DNA of 64,000 bases from Halomonas caseinilytica (GTDB lineage Bacteria > Pseudomonadota > Gammaproteobacteria > Pseudomonadales > Halomonadaceae): contig NZ_BDEP01000007.1 of assembly GCF_001662305.1 (NCBI RefSeq), positions 1-64,000 of the forward strand, given 5' to 3'. Both the position numbers and the translations under genes were made by a program. This document shows positions 17,263 through 25,545 of the stretch, piece after piece (position 1 is the first letter of the stretch; every line of letters begins with the position of its first letter). The notes beneath the pieces were generated by a model. The model was given only the letters and a program-made list of their open reading frames with translations, did no database searches and was not told the origin of the DNA.

Positions 17263-17979
17263 GTGAAACTGCTCGACATTCCCTTCGATGATCGTCGCCG
17301 ACGTTATCTCATCTTTCATCCTCGTAATCTGCCGGATCGCCTGCGACTGGCCAGCACTACGACGACGGCAGCCTTCGAGGCTTTGGGCAGCAGCCGATTC
17401 TATGTCTCGCAGGATCAGCGAATCCTCGCCAAGGTGGTACCGGACAAGTACCGCAAGCAACGGCAGCCACTGAAATGGATGTATCGCGATTATCTCGAGA
17501 AGCGCTTGCTGATGCAGTCCGATGCCCGCAAGGAGTTTCTCAGCCGTCGCATCCTGCGGCATGCAGGTCTGCGCGTGCCCGACTGTTACGGTTGGGGCAT
17601 TTCCTTCAATCCCGCCAACCGGAATCCGTCACTGCTGCTGATGGAACAGCTACACAATGCCCGAGTGGGTGGGGAGGTCTTCGATGAACTCGACGAGGAC
17701 GGACGACAACGCTTTCTCGAGCACTTCTGCCAGGAAGTCGTGCAACTCGCCCATGCCGGCTACGTACATCGGGACCTGCACTACAACAATCTCATGGTGG
17801 ATGACCAGGGGCACCTGAACTGGATCGATGCCCACGTCCGCCCGTTGCCGCGGCGTACCGACGAGCGCTGGCCCGCCATCCAAGCCTCCTTGACCGCCAG
17901 CAAGCTGCGTGGCGAGGCCTACCGCAGCCTGGCCGAGTGCCGTATCGGCGAGCTCTGGGCCGGCAAGCCGGCCGAATGA
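17263..17979 (+). CDS. Lipopolysaccharide kinase/InaA-like protein kinase fold
   Basis: A protein of about 238 aa with a eukaryotic-like kinase core of the WaaP/InaA/RIO type: AKVVP (about 55-60) as the possible ATP-anchoring Lys, LLLMEQL as hinge, catalytic loop YVHRDLHYNNLMVDD (about 163-177; H-R-D and N) and metal-binding NWIDAHV (D in place of DFG). The substrate, whether an LPS core sugar or a protein, is not known, and no LPS genes are adjacent. The start is uncertain: GTG at 17263 has GAGAAGAG upstream; a TTG at 17218 in frame would add 15 residues. Confidence 0.7.
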   Translation: MKLLDIPFDDRRRRYLIFHPRNLPDRLRLASTTTTAAFEALGSSRFYVSQDQRILAKVVPDKYRKQRQPLKWMYRDYLEKRLLMQSDARKEFLSRRILRHAGLRVPDCYGWGISFNPANRNPSLLLMEQLHNARVGGEVFDELDEDGRQRFLEHFCQEVVQLAHAGYVHRDLHYNNLMVDDQGHLNWIDAHVRPLPRRTDERWPAIQASLTASKLRGEAYRSLAECRIGELWAGKPAE

Positions 17980-18039
17980 CTCGGCCGGCGTGATCACCGC
18001 TGCCGGAGCGATTGACTGTGTCGCCGCCTTGCATGGCCC

Positions 18040-18441
18040 TCATTCATCGTTCCAGTCCTTCGCTTGCCAGGTAATGCCGTCCTCGTTGTCGGCATTCCAG
18101 GTCAGCACGGCGTTGGGATGGACATTCTCGGAGCCGGTCTCATTGCTCTGCTCGGTATTCTCGATGGAGCCGGAATCCCCGCTGACGGTGCAGTTCCATC
18201 CCACGTCCTCGCAGGGGTCCTCCAGGCCCTCGGAAATATTCATTGAGACACGCAGCTTCGCCGCACTCAGCTCCGACAACGCGGCGCTGTGTCTGGCGCG
18301 TTCCGTATAATCCTGGTAACGAGGTACGGCAATTGCCGCCAATATGCCGATGATCGCCACCACGATCAGCAGTTCGATCAGGGTAAAGCCGGCTTGCCTC
18401 ATCGGCGCGTGCACGCTCGCGTCTTGTGTCATCCTTTCCAT
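18040..18441 (-). CDS. pilA: Type IV pilin (PilA)
   Basis: Major or minor type IVa pilin precursor (133 aa). The class III signal is plain: [25 protein letters not shown], with cleavage after Gly18 by PilD, the conserved Glu at +5, then the N-terminal helix and [24 protein letters not shown]. Two Cys (about 80 and 87, [10 protein letters not shown]) may form a small disulfide. The leader of 18 residues is long for type IVa; GGGGAG before the ATG at 18441 supports it, while an internal Met would give a five-residue leader but has no ribosome site. It is divergent from pilB-pilC; pilD is not in the window. Confidence 0.9.
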   Translation of the reverse strand: MERMTQDASVHAPMRQAGFTLIELLIVVAIIGILAAIAVPRYQDYTERARHSAALSELSAAKLRVSMNISEGLEDPCEDVGWNCTVSGDSGSIENTEQSNETGSENVHPNAVLTWNADNEDGITWQAKDWNDE

Positions 18442-18715
18442 GTCTGTCTCCCCGATTGCCTATCCGCATTGGCTGATCAGAAGCCGCGGGACTTCTGTCG
18501 GTTGTATCCGCACTTCCCTCCATGCCTGCCGCTCTTGACCTTGACGGTAGGAAGCGAGCCTAAACCCGACAAGGAAGATTCTCTGTCTTCTCGGCGTCGA
18601 TATTTCGCATGAAGGAGTCTGCAAATTCCTCGCCCTCCCTACGCAAAACGCCTAGGGCCGACATCGCACCGACTGACTAGACTCGGCAGTGATCCAACCA
18701 GTATCGCGAGCTGCC

Positions 18716-20466
18716 ATGAGTGGATATCCGGCAGGTGAAGACATGGGGCAGGAACCCGAGCCATCCTCCGAGGAGCTTGCTGGCCTGGCTCGGCGCCTGG
18801 TCGATGAGGGCCTGCTCGATGCCCGGAGTGCACAGCGCCTGGAATGTCAGGCCCAGCGGCAGGAATGCTCGTTTATGTCCCACCTCATCGATGTCGGGGC
18901 CCTGACGGCACGGCAAGTCGCCGAGGTGGCGTCGAGAGAATACGGGCTGCCCGTGATCGACCTGGAGACGCTGGCGTTCGGCGAGCTGCCTCCCGTCGAG
19001 CAGTATCCGCAAGCTCTGCTTCGCCGGCTAGAAGTACTACCCTTGCGTCATCACGGGCAGCGCCTCACCGTCGCCATCGACCATCCTGCGAAGCTGGCCG
19101 AACTGGACGAAAACTACGCTTCGCCACCGGTCTAACCCCGGAGGGCGTCCTGGCGCCCAGGGACCAGCTCGCGGCCTGGCTGGATCGTTACCTCACCCCC
19201 AGAAACGATGCACTGGCGGCGCTGGCTCGCATGGAGGCAACCCCCATCTCCACGGGGGCAGGCCGTGAGGATGACATCGCGGCATCCGGCACCTCGCATG
19301 ACGACGCCCCGCTGATTGCCTTCATCGACAGCATCCTTCAGGAGGCCATCCAGCATGGAGCCTCCGACATCCACTTCGAACCCTACGCGGAACATCTGCG
19401 CATCCGCCTGCGGATCGACGGCATGCTGCACGATGTGGCGCACCCGCCCGTCTCGATGCGCTCACGCATCGCCGCTCGCCTCAAGGTGATGGCACACCTG
19501 GATATCTCGGAACGGCGGCTTCCCCAGGATGGTGCCATCAAGTGGCGTCACCTCGGAGGCCCCGGAATCGACTTCCGCGTCAGCACCCTGCCCACGGTGC
19601 ATGGCGAAAAAATCGTGCTACGCCTGCTCGATCCCACCACGGCACACTGGCATATCGACCAGCTCGGCCTCTCCCCGATACAAAGGCGGCTCTACGAATC
19701 CGCCCTGTCCGCGCCACAGGGCATGATTCTGGTCACGGGCCCCACCGGGAGTGGCAAGACGGTAACGCTGTATACCGGCCTGGGACGGCTCAATGAGGCC
19801 AGCCGCAATATCTGCACTGCCGAAGATCCAGTGGAAATCAAGCTGGAAGGCATCAATCAGGTCAACGTCCAGCCACGCATCGGGCTGGATTTCGCCAGCA
19901 CTCTGCGTGCCTTCCTGAGGCAGGACCCGGACGTGGTGATGGTCGGCGAGATTCGTGACCGGGAAACTGCGGAGATCGCCATCAAGGCATCGCAGACCGG
20001 CCATCTCGTGCTCTCCACGGTACATACCAACTCCGCCGCACAGACCCTGACCCGATTGGTCGACATGGGGATCGCCCCCTTCAACATCGCCAGCTCGGTG
20101 AGCCTGATCATCGCCCAGCGACTGGCGCGTCGACTCTGTGACCACTGCAAGCGGCCCGTCGTGCTGGATGAGCGAACCCTTCAGGATCTCGGTATCGATG
20201 AGCAGGCCGCCAGCCATGCCGACCTTCATGAACCCGTTGGTTGCAGCTATTGCACGCAAGGCTTCAAGGGGCGCATCGGCCTTTACGAAACCGTGCCGAT
20301 CGACTCGGCGATGCGCGAGCGGATACTGCGTCGCGGCAAGGCCTCCGATCTCGAGGCACAGGCACGACGCAGTGGCTACCCGAGTCTGTGGCACGATGGG
20401 CTCGACAAGGCCCTGCAAGGCTTGACCAGTCTCGCCGAGGTAAACCGCGTCACCGGCAATCACTGA
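18716..20466 (+). pseudogene. pilB: pilB, pilus extension ATPase, interrupted by one frameshift
   Basis: Hexameric ATPase for pilus polymerisation, split over two frames. The first frame (18716-19135) has the MshEN-type N-domain and ends ...LAELDEN then a short wrong tail. The second continues from about 19110 (KLRFATGLTPEGVL) to 20466 with all catalytic parts: Walker A GPTGSGKTVTLYTGL, Walker B VVMVGEIRDRETAEIA, the His box HLVLSTVHTNSA and zinc cysteines CDHC and CSYC. One extra base in the A run at 19110-19113 would join the two as ...LDEKLRFATGL, which is the expected PilB sequence. Either a real mutation or a homopolymer sequencing error. The start could also be 18743, which has a better ribosome site (AGGTGAAG). 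Confidence 0.85.
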
Positions 20467-20477
20467 GACAGCGCAAT

Positions 20478-21710
20478 ATGGAAGATGCCAAAGCTCACCG
20501 TGGTGATGACACCAGACCACGCCGCTGGCGCTGGACGGGGCGGGATGCGGACGGACGACGCATCACCGGCGAGGTCGTTGCCCCACGACGCGAAGACGTC
20601 GCCAGACGCCTTGCCGAGCAACGCATCCTCGTCCGACATATTCGGCTCAAGCGAGGCTTCGGCACGGGGGCAGGCCGTGTCGGGTCCCGTGACATCATGC
20701 TGTTTGCACGCCAGATGGCCACCCTGCTCCGTGCCGGCATTCCCGTGCTGCAAGGGTTCAAGGTGATCGCCAACGGCGTCGAGAAGCCGGCCATGCGTCT
20801 GCTGGTGGAAACCCTGGGCAAGGACGTGGCCGAGGGCGCCAGCCTGGCCGAGGCACTGGAGCGACATCCTCGGCATTTCGGGAGCCTGTTCACTCATCTG
20901 GTGGCAGCCGGGGAGCAATCCGGGACACTCGAGCGCATGCTCGACCGCGTGGCGACCCACAAGGAAAAGGTCGAAAGGCTCCAGGCCCGCGTCCGCAAGG
21001 CTCTCTGGTATCCGGCCGTCGTTCTTGCCACCGGGATCGTGGTCGCCACCCTGCTGCTGATCAAGGTCGTGCCCCGCTTCGAAGGGCTGTTTCGCGATTT
21101 CGGCGCCGAGTTGCCGGCGTTGACGCGGCTGACCCTGATGCTTTCCCAGGCTGTCCAACACTACTGGCTCTGGGGAGTCATGCTGGTGATCGGCCTGCCC
21201 CTGCTGGTGCATGTCGGCCAACGTCGTTCCTCGACTTTCGCTGGCCGCCTGCATGCGCTGGCGCTCCGCTTGCCCGTGCTTGGCGACATTCTCGCGAAGT
21301 CTTGCGTGGCCCGCTATTGCCGGACTCTGGCGACCACCGTCGGTGCTGGCGTCCCCCTGGTAGAAGGGCTGGAAAGTGCTGCCGGCGCCACGGGAAATCG
21401 CGCCTTCGGCACGGCCGTCGATCATATCCGGCACGACGTGCTGGACGGCCAGCCTCTTCACGTCGCCATGCGCCATTCGAAAGGTTTTCCCTCACTGGCG
21501 ATCCAGATGATCGCCATTGGCGAAGAATCCGGCACCCTGGATCAGATGCTCGATCGTATCGCCGACCATTACGAACAGGCAGTCGATGAACGTGTCGATG
21601 TGCTGACATCGCTGCTCGAGCCCGCCGTCATCGTGATCCTGGGGGTGATGGTTGGAGGGCTGGTCGTGGCGATGTATCTGCCCATCTTCGCGCTCGGCGG
21701 TGCTATCTAG
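20478..21710 (+). CDS. pilC: Type IV pilus inner-membrane platform protein PilC
   Basis: Polytopic platform protein (410 aa) of the PilC/GspF family, with the usual two T2SSF repeats (about 75-200 and 275-400) and membrane helices near 175-200, 220-245 and 380-405. Motifs include FARQMATLLRAGIPVLQG and its second-half counterpart YCRTLATTVGAGVPLVEGLE, and HLVAAGEQSGTLERML / MIAIGEESGTLDQML. It starts 11 bp after the end of pilB and so is in one operon with it. It is intact, which suggests that loss of pilB, if real, is recent. Confidence 0.92.
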   Translation: MEDAKAHRGDDTRPRRWRWTGRDADGRRITGEVVAPRREDVARRLAEQRILVRHIRLKRGFGTGAGRVGSRDIMLFARQMATLLRAGIPVLQGFKVIANGVEKPAMRLLVETLGKDVAEGASLAEALERHPRHFGSLFTHLVAAGEQSGTLERMLDRVATHKEKVERLQARVRKALWYPAVVLATGIVVATLLLIKVVPRFEGLFRDFGAELPALTRLTLMLSQAVQHYWLWGVMLVIGLPLLVHVGQRRSSTFAGRLHALALRLPVLGDILAKSCVARYCRTLATTVGAGVPLVEGLESAAGATGNRAFGTAVDHIRHDVLDGQPLHVAMRHSKGFPSLAIQMIAIGEESGTLDQMLDRIADHYEQAVDERVDVLTSLLEPAVIVILGVMVGGLVVAMYLPIFALGGAI

Positions 21711-21773
21711 GAAAACGCCGACGCGTGGCGGTGCGCGACATCCTGGCGGTCAGCAACACTCAATAGCGCATCG

Positions 21774-21792
21774 AAGGCCCCTTGAGGGGCTT
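21774..21792 (+). terminator. Weak intrinsic terminator after pilC
   Basis: AAGGCCCCTTGAGGGGCTT forms a short GC-rich stem with a TT end 64 bp after the pilC stop. The T run is poor, so termination would be inefficient; it may serve the convergent psrA as well. Confidence 0.35.
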
Positions 21793-21821
21793 ATGGGTTC
21801 AGGACACGGTGTGCGCACCAA

Positions 21822-22487
21822 TCAACTTACTTCCTGTACCGGCGGCTCAGGCAATGGGGCCTGCATTGCCGATACCACCACGGGGCGCAGGCGCCGGATC
21901 AGGTCACGTACCGAGACATGCTCGTGGTAATCCTGCTCGGCGATATCACGCAACGCATCCAGCCCCGAGAGCGTGAAGATCACCGTGCCGAGCACGAAGT
22001 GCAGGCGCCAGAAACGCTCGGCGTCCGGCAGTTCCGGCGTCGCCTTTCTCACCAGTTCGGTAAACCGCGTGAAGACGCTGCCGTACTCTTCCTGGATATA
22101 ACGACGCAGATGCCCCTGAGCCTGACTGTACGCCAGGCCCAGTAGGCGCATGAACACTTTCAGGCTATTACGCTCCGCCGGCACCTCGAGCACAGTTCGT
22201 GCCATGGTCTCGAGCAGTTCCTCGAGGGGAATAATGCTGCCATCCTGGCGGTGCCGCGCCTCCAGATCATCCAGGGCGGCATGAAAGCGCGTGGTGAAGG
22301 GATCCAGGTAACGCGAGAAGACAGCCTGGATCAACGACTTCTTGGAGCCGAAGTGATAATTCACCGCTGCCAGGTTGACCTTGGCCTTGCTGGTGATGTT
22401 GCGCAATGATGTCTCGGCGAACCCTCGTTCGGCGAACAGCACTTCGGCGGTGTCCAGAATACGCGTGACGGTGTCGGGCTGGGCCAT
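21822..22487 (-). CDS. psrA: TetR-family regulator PsrA (fatty-acid responsive)
   Basis: TetR regulator of 221 aa. The N-terminal HTH (RILDTAEVLFAERGFAETSLRNITSKAKVNLAAVNYHFGSKKSLIQAVFSRYL, about 8-60) is close to Pseudomonas PsrA as I recall it, as are FMRLLGLAYSQAQGHLRRYIQEEYG and FWRLHFVLGTVIFTLSG. PsrA there binds long-chain fatty acids and controls beta-oxidation and rpoS. The position, divergent from lexA, is the same as in pseudomonads. A perfect palindrome resembling the PsrA box lies 20 bp upstream of its start, consistent with autoregulation. Confidence 0.85.
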   Translation of the reverse strand: MAQPDTVTRILDTAEVLFAERGFAETSLRNITSKAKVNLAAVNYHFGSKKSLIQAVFSRYLDPFTTRFHAALDDLEARHRQDGSIIPLEELLETMARTVLEVPAERNSLKVFMRLLGLAYSQAQGHLRRYIQEEYGSVFTRFTELVRKATPELPDAERFWRLHFVLGTVIFTLSGLDALRDIAEQDYHEHVSVRDLIRRLRPVVVSAMQAPLPEPPVQEVS

Positions 22488-22506
22488 GAATCGGGTCCAA
22501 TGTTGT

Positions 22507-22518
22507 AAACAATTGTTT
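22507..22518. promoter_or_regulatory. Candidate PsrA operator
   Basis: AAACAATTGTTT, a 12-bp perfect palindrome in the psrA-lexA gap. It fits the G/CAAAC-N(2-4)-GTTTG/C form described for PsrA boxes. It is 20 bp upstream of the psrA start codon, a good place for autorepression. Confidence 0.6.
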
Positions 22519-22649
22519 GAATATGAAGCAAGTGTACGACAGCCATCACATTGCCTCAATGTCACGAACCGTCAACTGTTTGAAATGTCGAATCGAGCAC
22601 ACAGCGTAGACCGACAACGCGGCCCTCTTTTACTGGATAGATCATCATG

Positions 22650-22665
22650 CTGTATACTTGACCAA
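22650..22665. promoter_or_regulatory. Possible degenerate LexA box
   Basis: CTGTATACTTGACCAA matches the left half of the CTGT-N8-ACAG consensus (CTGTATA) but not the right half. A weaker CTGGATAGATCATCAT lies at 22633-22648. Two imperfect tandem boxes before lexA would fit autoregulation, but the match is weak. Confidence 0.3.
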
Positions 22666-22777
22666 TAACATGGAGGTCGGCTCTGACGCTGCCAGAAAAT
22701 GCCCGGGCTCGCCCGGCGTTTCAAGCGCACCAGGCTCACCGAACCGTCCACTAACAGGTTCTCGACCCGGAGGTCGC

Positions 22778-23443
22778 ATGACTCGCTCCCTCACGCCCCG
22801 CCAGCAGAATGTCCTCGACTTCATCGTCAAGACCATGAACGAGCTGGGCTATCCCCCGACCCGGGCCGAAATCTCCCGTGCTCTCGGCTTTCGCTCGCCC
22901 AATGCCGCCGAAGAACACCTCCGCGCCCTGGAACGCAAGGGGGTCATCCGAGTGATTCGCGGCACATCGAGGGGCATTCGTCTGCCGGCCCAGGAGAACG
23001 ACACCCAGGCGGTCGGCGATGCCTCCGGAGATACCACCTCCTCCCAAGGGTTGCCGATCATCGGCGAAGTGGCAGCCGGCAGCCCGATCCTCGCCACCGA
23101 GCATATCGATCGCTACTGCCCACTGCCGCCCGAATATTTCACTCCCCGTGCCGACTACCTGCTGCGGGTTCGCGGCCTATCCATGCAGAACATCGGCATT
23201 CTCGAGGGTGATCTGCTGGCCGTGCATCGTACCGAGCGCATCCGCGACGGGCAGATCGTGGTGGCACGGCTCGAGGATGAGGTCACCGTCAAACGCTTCC
23301 ATCGCCAGGGCCATCACGTGGTATTGGAAGCCGAGAATCCCGACTTCGCTCCCATCGAGGTTGATCTTCGCCATCAGGAACTGGAGATCGAGGGTATCGG
23401 CGTGGGTGTCATCCGGGGTGGCAACGGCCAGGCCCTGGCCTGA
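22778..23443 (+). CDS. lexA: SOS repressor LexA
   Basis: Autocleaving repressor of the SOS regulon (221 aa). The wHTH is at about 1-65 ([48 protein letters not shown]). The cleavage site Ala-Gly is in VAAGSPI (about 101-105), the catalytic Ser in [14 protein letters not shown] (about 135) and the Lys in EVTVKRF (about 172). Some 20 residues longer than E. coli LexA owing to a linker ([17 protein letters not shown]). The ATG at 22778 follows GGAGG; a longer frame runs upstream through the promoter and is rejected. It heads an operon with dinB. Confidence 0.95.
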   Translation: MTRSLTPRQQNVLDFIVKTMNELGYPPTRAEISRALGFRSPNAAEEHLRALERKGVIRVIRGTSRGIRLPAQENDTQAVGDASGDTTSSQGLPIIGEVAAGSPILATEHIDRYCPLPPEYFTPRADYLLRVRGLSMQNIGILEGDLLAVHRTERIRDGQIVVARLEDEVTVKRFHRQGHHVVLEAENPDFAPIEVDLRHQELEIEGIGVGVIRGGNGQALA

Positions 23444-23473
23444 CCCCGGTGGACGAGAGGTGCGGAGACGGCC

Positions 23474-24520
23474 GTGCGCAAGATCCTGCATGCCGACTGC
23501 GACTGCTTCTACGCGGCCGTCGAGATGCGCGACGATCCCTCGTTGCGCGACATCCCCCTGGCCATCGGAGGCTCACGGGAACGCCGCGGCGTGATCGCCA
23601 CTTGCAACTATCCGGCCCGGGCCTACGGCATCCATTCGGCCATGCCCACTGCCCGGGCACTGAGGCTCTGCCCCCACCTGACCCTGCTGCCCGGCGATTT
23701 CGACAAGTACCGTGCGGTCTCCCGGGATATTCAGCGAATCTTCCACGAGCTGACGCCGCTGGTCGAACCCCTCTCGCTCGATGAAGCCTTTCTGGACGTC
23801 ACCGATGTCGAGGACTTCCAGGGCAGCGCAACCTGGATGGCCCAATGGCTCAAGCGGGAATGCCTGGCCCGCACCGGCATCACCGTGTCGGTGGGCGTCG
23901 CGCCGGCGAAGTTCCTGGCCAAGATCGCCAGCGACTGGGAAAAACCCGATGGTCTCACAGTGATTCCTCCGGAACAGGTCGACGACTTCGTCGCCTCGCT
24001 GCCGGTGAACAAGCTCCACGGCGTTGGCCCCGCCACCGCGGCACGGCTGGAAGCCCTGGGCATCACGACCTGCTCCGACCTCAGACACCAGCCCTTCGAG
24101 CGACTGATCGACGAGTTCGGCAAGTTCGGACGGCGGCTGTTCGAACTGGCGCGAGGCATCGACGAACGCCCAGTACGCACCGAGCGAGAGCGCAAATCGA
24201 TCAGCGTCGAGACGACCTTCGGGCAGGATCTACCGGACCTCGACAGCGCCCGACAGGCACTGGTCCCCTTGTGCGAACGCTTGACGGAACGGCTGGATCG
24301 ACACGGCCAGCCGCCTCTTGCCGGCCTGTTCGTCAAGGTTCGCTTCGACGATTTCAGTCTCACCACCCTAGAGAGCCGAGGCCTTCCGGTGTCTCAGGAG
24401 AGCTTCTCGCAGCTGCTCGAACACGCCTGGTCACGCGCCCACCGCCCCGTCAGACTGCTCGGCGTGGGCGCACGCCTGGTGTCCGAAGAAGCCCGCCTGC
24501 AACTCCCCCTGCCGTTGTAG
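23474..24520 (+). CDS. dinB: DNA polymerase IV (DinB)
   Basis: Y-family translesion polymerase (348 aa). The palm carboxylates are in HADCDCFYAAVE (about 6-17) and LSLDEAFLDVT (about 99-109); the little-finger domain occupies about 235-340. The C-terminus QLPLPL is a good beta-clamp binding motif. A GTG start at 23474 follows GGAGACG. It lies 30 bp after lexA on the same strand, so it should be induced with the repressor upon DNA damage. Confidence 0.93.
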   Translation: MRKILHADCDCFYAAVEMRDDPSLRDIPLAIGGSRERRGVIATCNYPARAYGIHSAMPTARALRLCPHLTLLPGDFDKYRAVSRDIQRIFHELTPLVEPLSLDEAFLDVTDVEDFQGSATWMAQWLKRECLARTGITVSVGVAPAKFLAKIASDWEKPDGLTVIPPEQVDDFVASLPVNKLHGVGPATAARLEALGITTCSDLRHQPFERLIDEFGKFGRRLFELARGIDERPVRTERERKSISVETTFGQDLPDLDSARQALVPLCERLTERLDRHGQPPLAGLFVKVRFDDFSLTTLESRGLPVSQESFSQLLEHAWSRAHRPVRLLGVGARLVSEEARLQLPLPL

Positions 24521-24533
24521 CCGATCCCGCGCC

Positions 24534-25388
24534 TCAGGCGAAGACCACCGTCTTGTTGCCATGGCGCAAGACGCGATCTTCCAGGTGCCAACGCACGCCT
24601 CGCGCCAGCACCGCCTTCTCGACATCGCGACCGAAACGCACCAGGTCATCGGGCGTGTGGCAATGGCTGACCCGATGAATATCCTGCTCGATGATGGGAC
24701 CGGCATCCAGTTCTTCGGTCACGTAATGGCAGGTGGCACCGATCAGCTTCACCCCGCGCTGGTATGCCTGGTGATAAGGCTTGGCTCCGGCGAAGGATGG
24801 CAGGAAGCTGTGATGGATATTGAGCACGCGGCCAGCATAGCGCTGGCAGAGCCCTGGAGGGAGAATCTGCATGTAACGCGCCAGCACCACGCAATCGGCG
24901 CCCGCCGACTCGACAAGTCGTTCGACCTCGGCGAAGGCCGGCGCCTTGTCCTCGCTCGGCACCGGCACATGGTGGTAGGGAATCTCGTGCCATTCCACCA
25001 GACTGCGCAGGTCGTCGTGATTGGAAATCACCGCCGCGATATCGCAGTCGAGCTCACCAGCGGTCCAACGGTAAAGCAGATCCACCAGACAATGGCTTTC
25101 CCGGGACACCATCAGCACCACGCGACGACGCTGTCGGGTATCGGTCAGCGCCCACTGCATATCGAATTCCCGGGCAATGGGCTCGAAAGCCTCACGCAGG
25201 TCTTCCGGCGTCATGTCGACAGAGTCCGCCAGGATCTCGTAGCGCATGAAGAAACGCCCGGACTCGAGATCGGAATGCTGGCTAGCTTCGGTAATGGAAC
25301 CACCATGTCCGGTGATAAAGCTGGACACTCGGGCCACGATTCCCAGACGATCAGGGCAGGAAATCACCAGACGATAGTAATGAGACAT
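24534..25388 (-). CDS. purU: Formyltetrahydrofolate deformylase PurU
   Basis: Hydrolyses 10-formyl-THF to formate and THF, supplying formate for purine synthesis by PurT and balancing one-carbon pools (284 aa). An N-terminal ACT domain (about 5-80, YRLVISCPDRLGIVARVSSFITGHGGSI) precedes the formyl-transferase-like domain with catalytic NIHHSFLPSF (about 197-206) and TEELDAGPIIEQD (Asp). The ATG at 25388 matches the family N-terminus MSHYYRLVISCPD. It is convergent with dinB and divergent from the RNase J-like gene. Confidence 0.93.
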   Translation of the reverse strand: MSHYYRLVISCPDRLGIVARVSSFITGHGGSITEASQHSDLESGRFFMRYEILADSVDMTPEDLREAFEPIAREFDMQWALTDTRQRRRVVLMVSRESHCLVDLLYRWTAGELDCDIAAVISNHDDLRSLVEWHEIPYHHVPVPSEDKAPAFAEVERLVESAGADCVVLARYMQILPPGLCQRYAGRVLNIHHSFLPSFAGAKPYHQAYQRGVKLIGATCHYVTEELDAGPIIEQDIHRVSHCHTPDDLVRFGRDVEKAVLARGVRWHLEDRVLRHGNKTVVFA

Positions 25389-25545
25389 CGCAAACGCATT
25401 CCATTGGAAGAACAAATTGGGGTAACCACAAGGGGCGACATTGTAGCGAAATCCAGCAGCCACCACACACCACGAAGCGGCGCATTGTGGGGCATGGCGA
25501 CGATCCCGTATAGTGAATGGCACACACCTTGCTCAGCTTTGCTCG

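Noticed and set aside
19100..19135. Programmed -1 ribosomal frameshift in pilB
   Set aside because: The frame context GAC GAA AAC lacks a proper X-XXY-YYZ heptamer and I see no obvious downstream stimulatory structure; a missing A is simpler.
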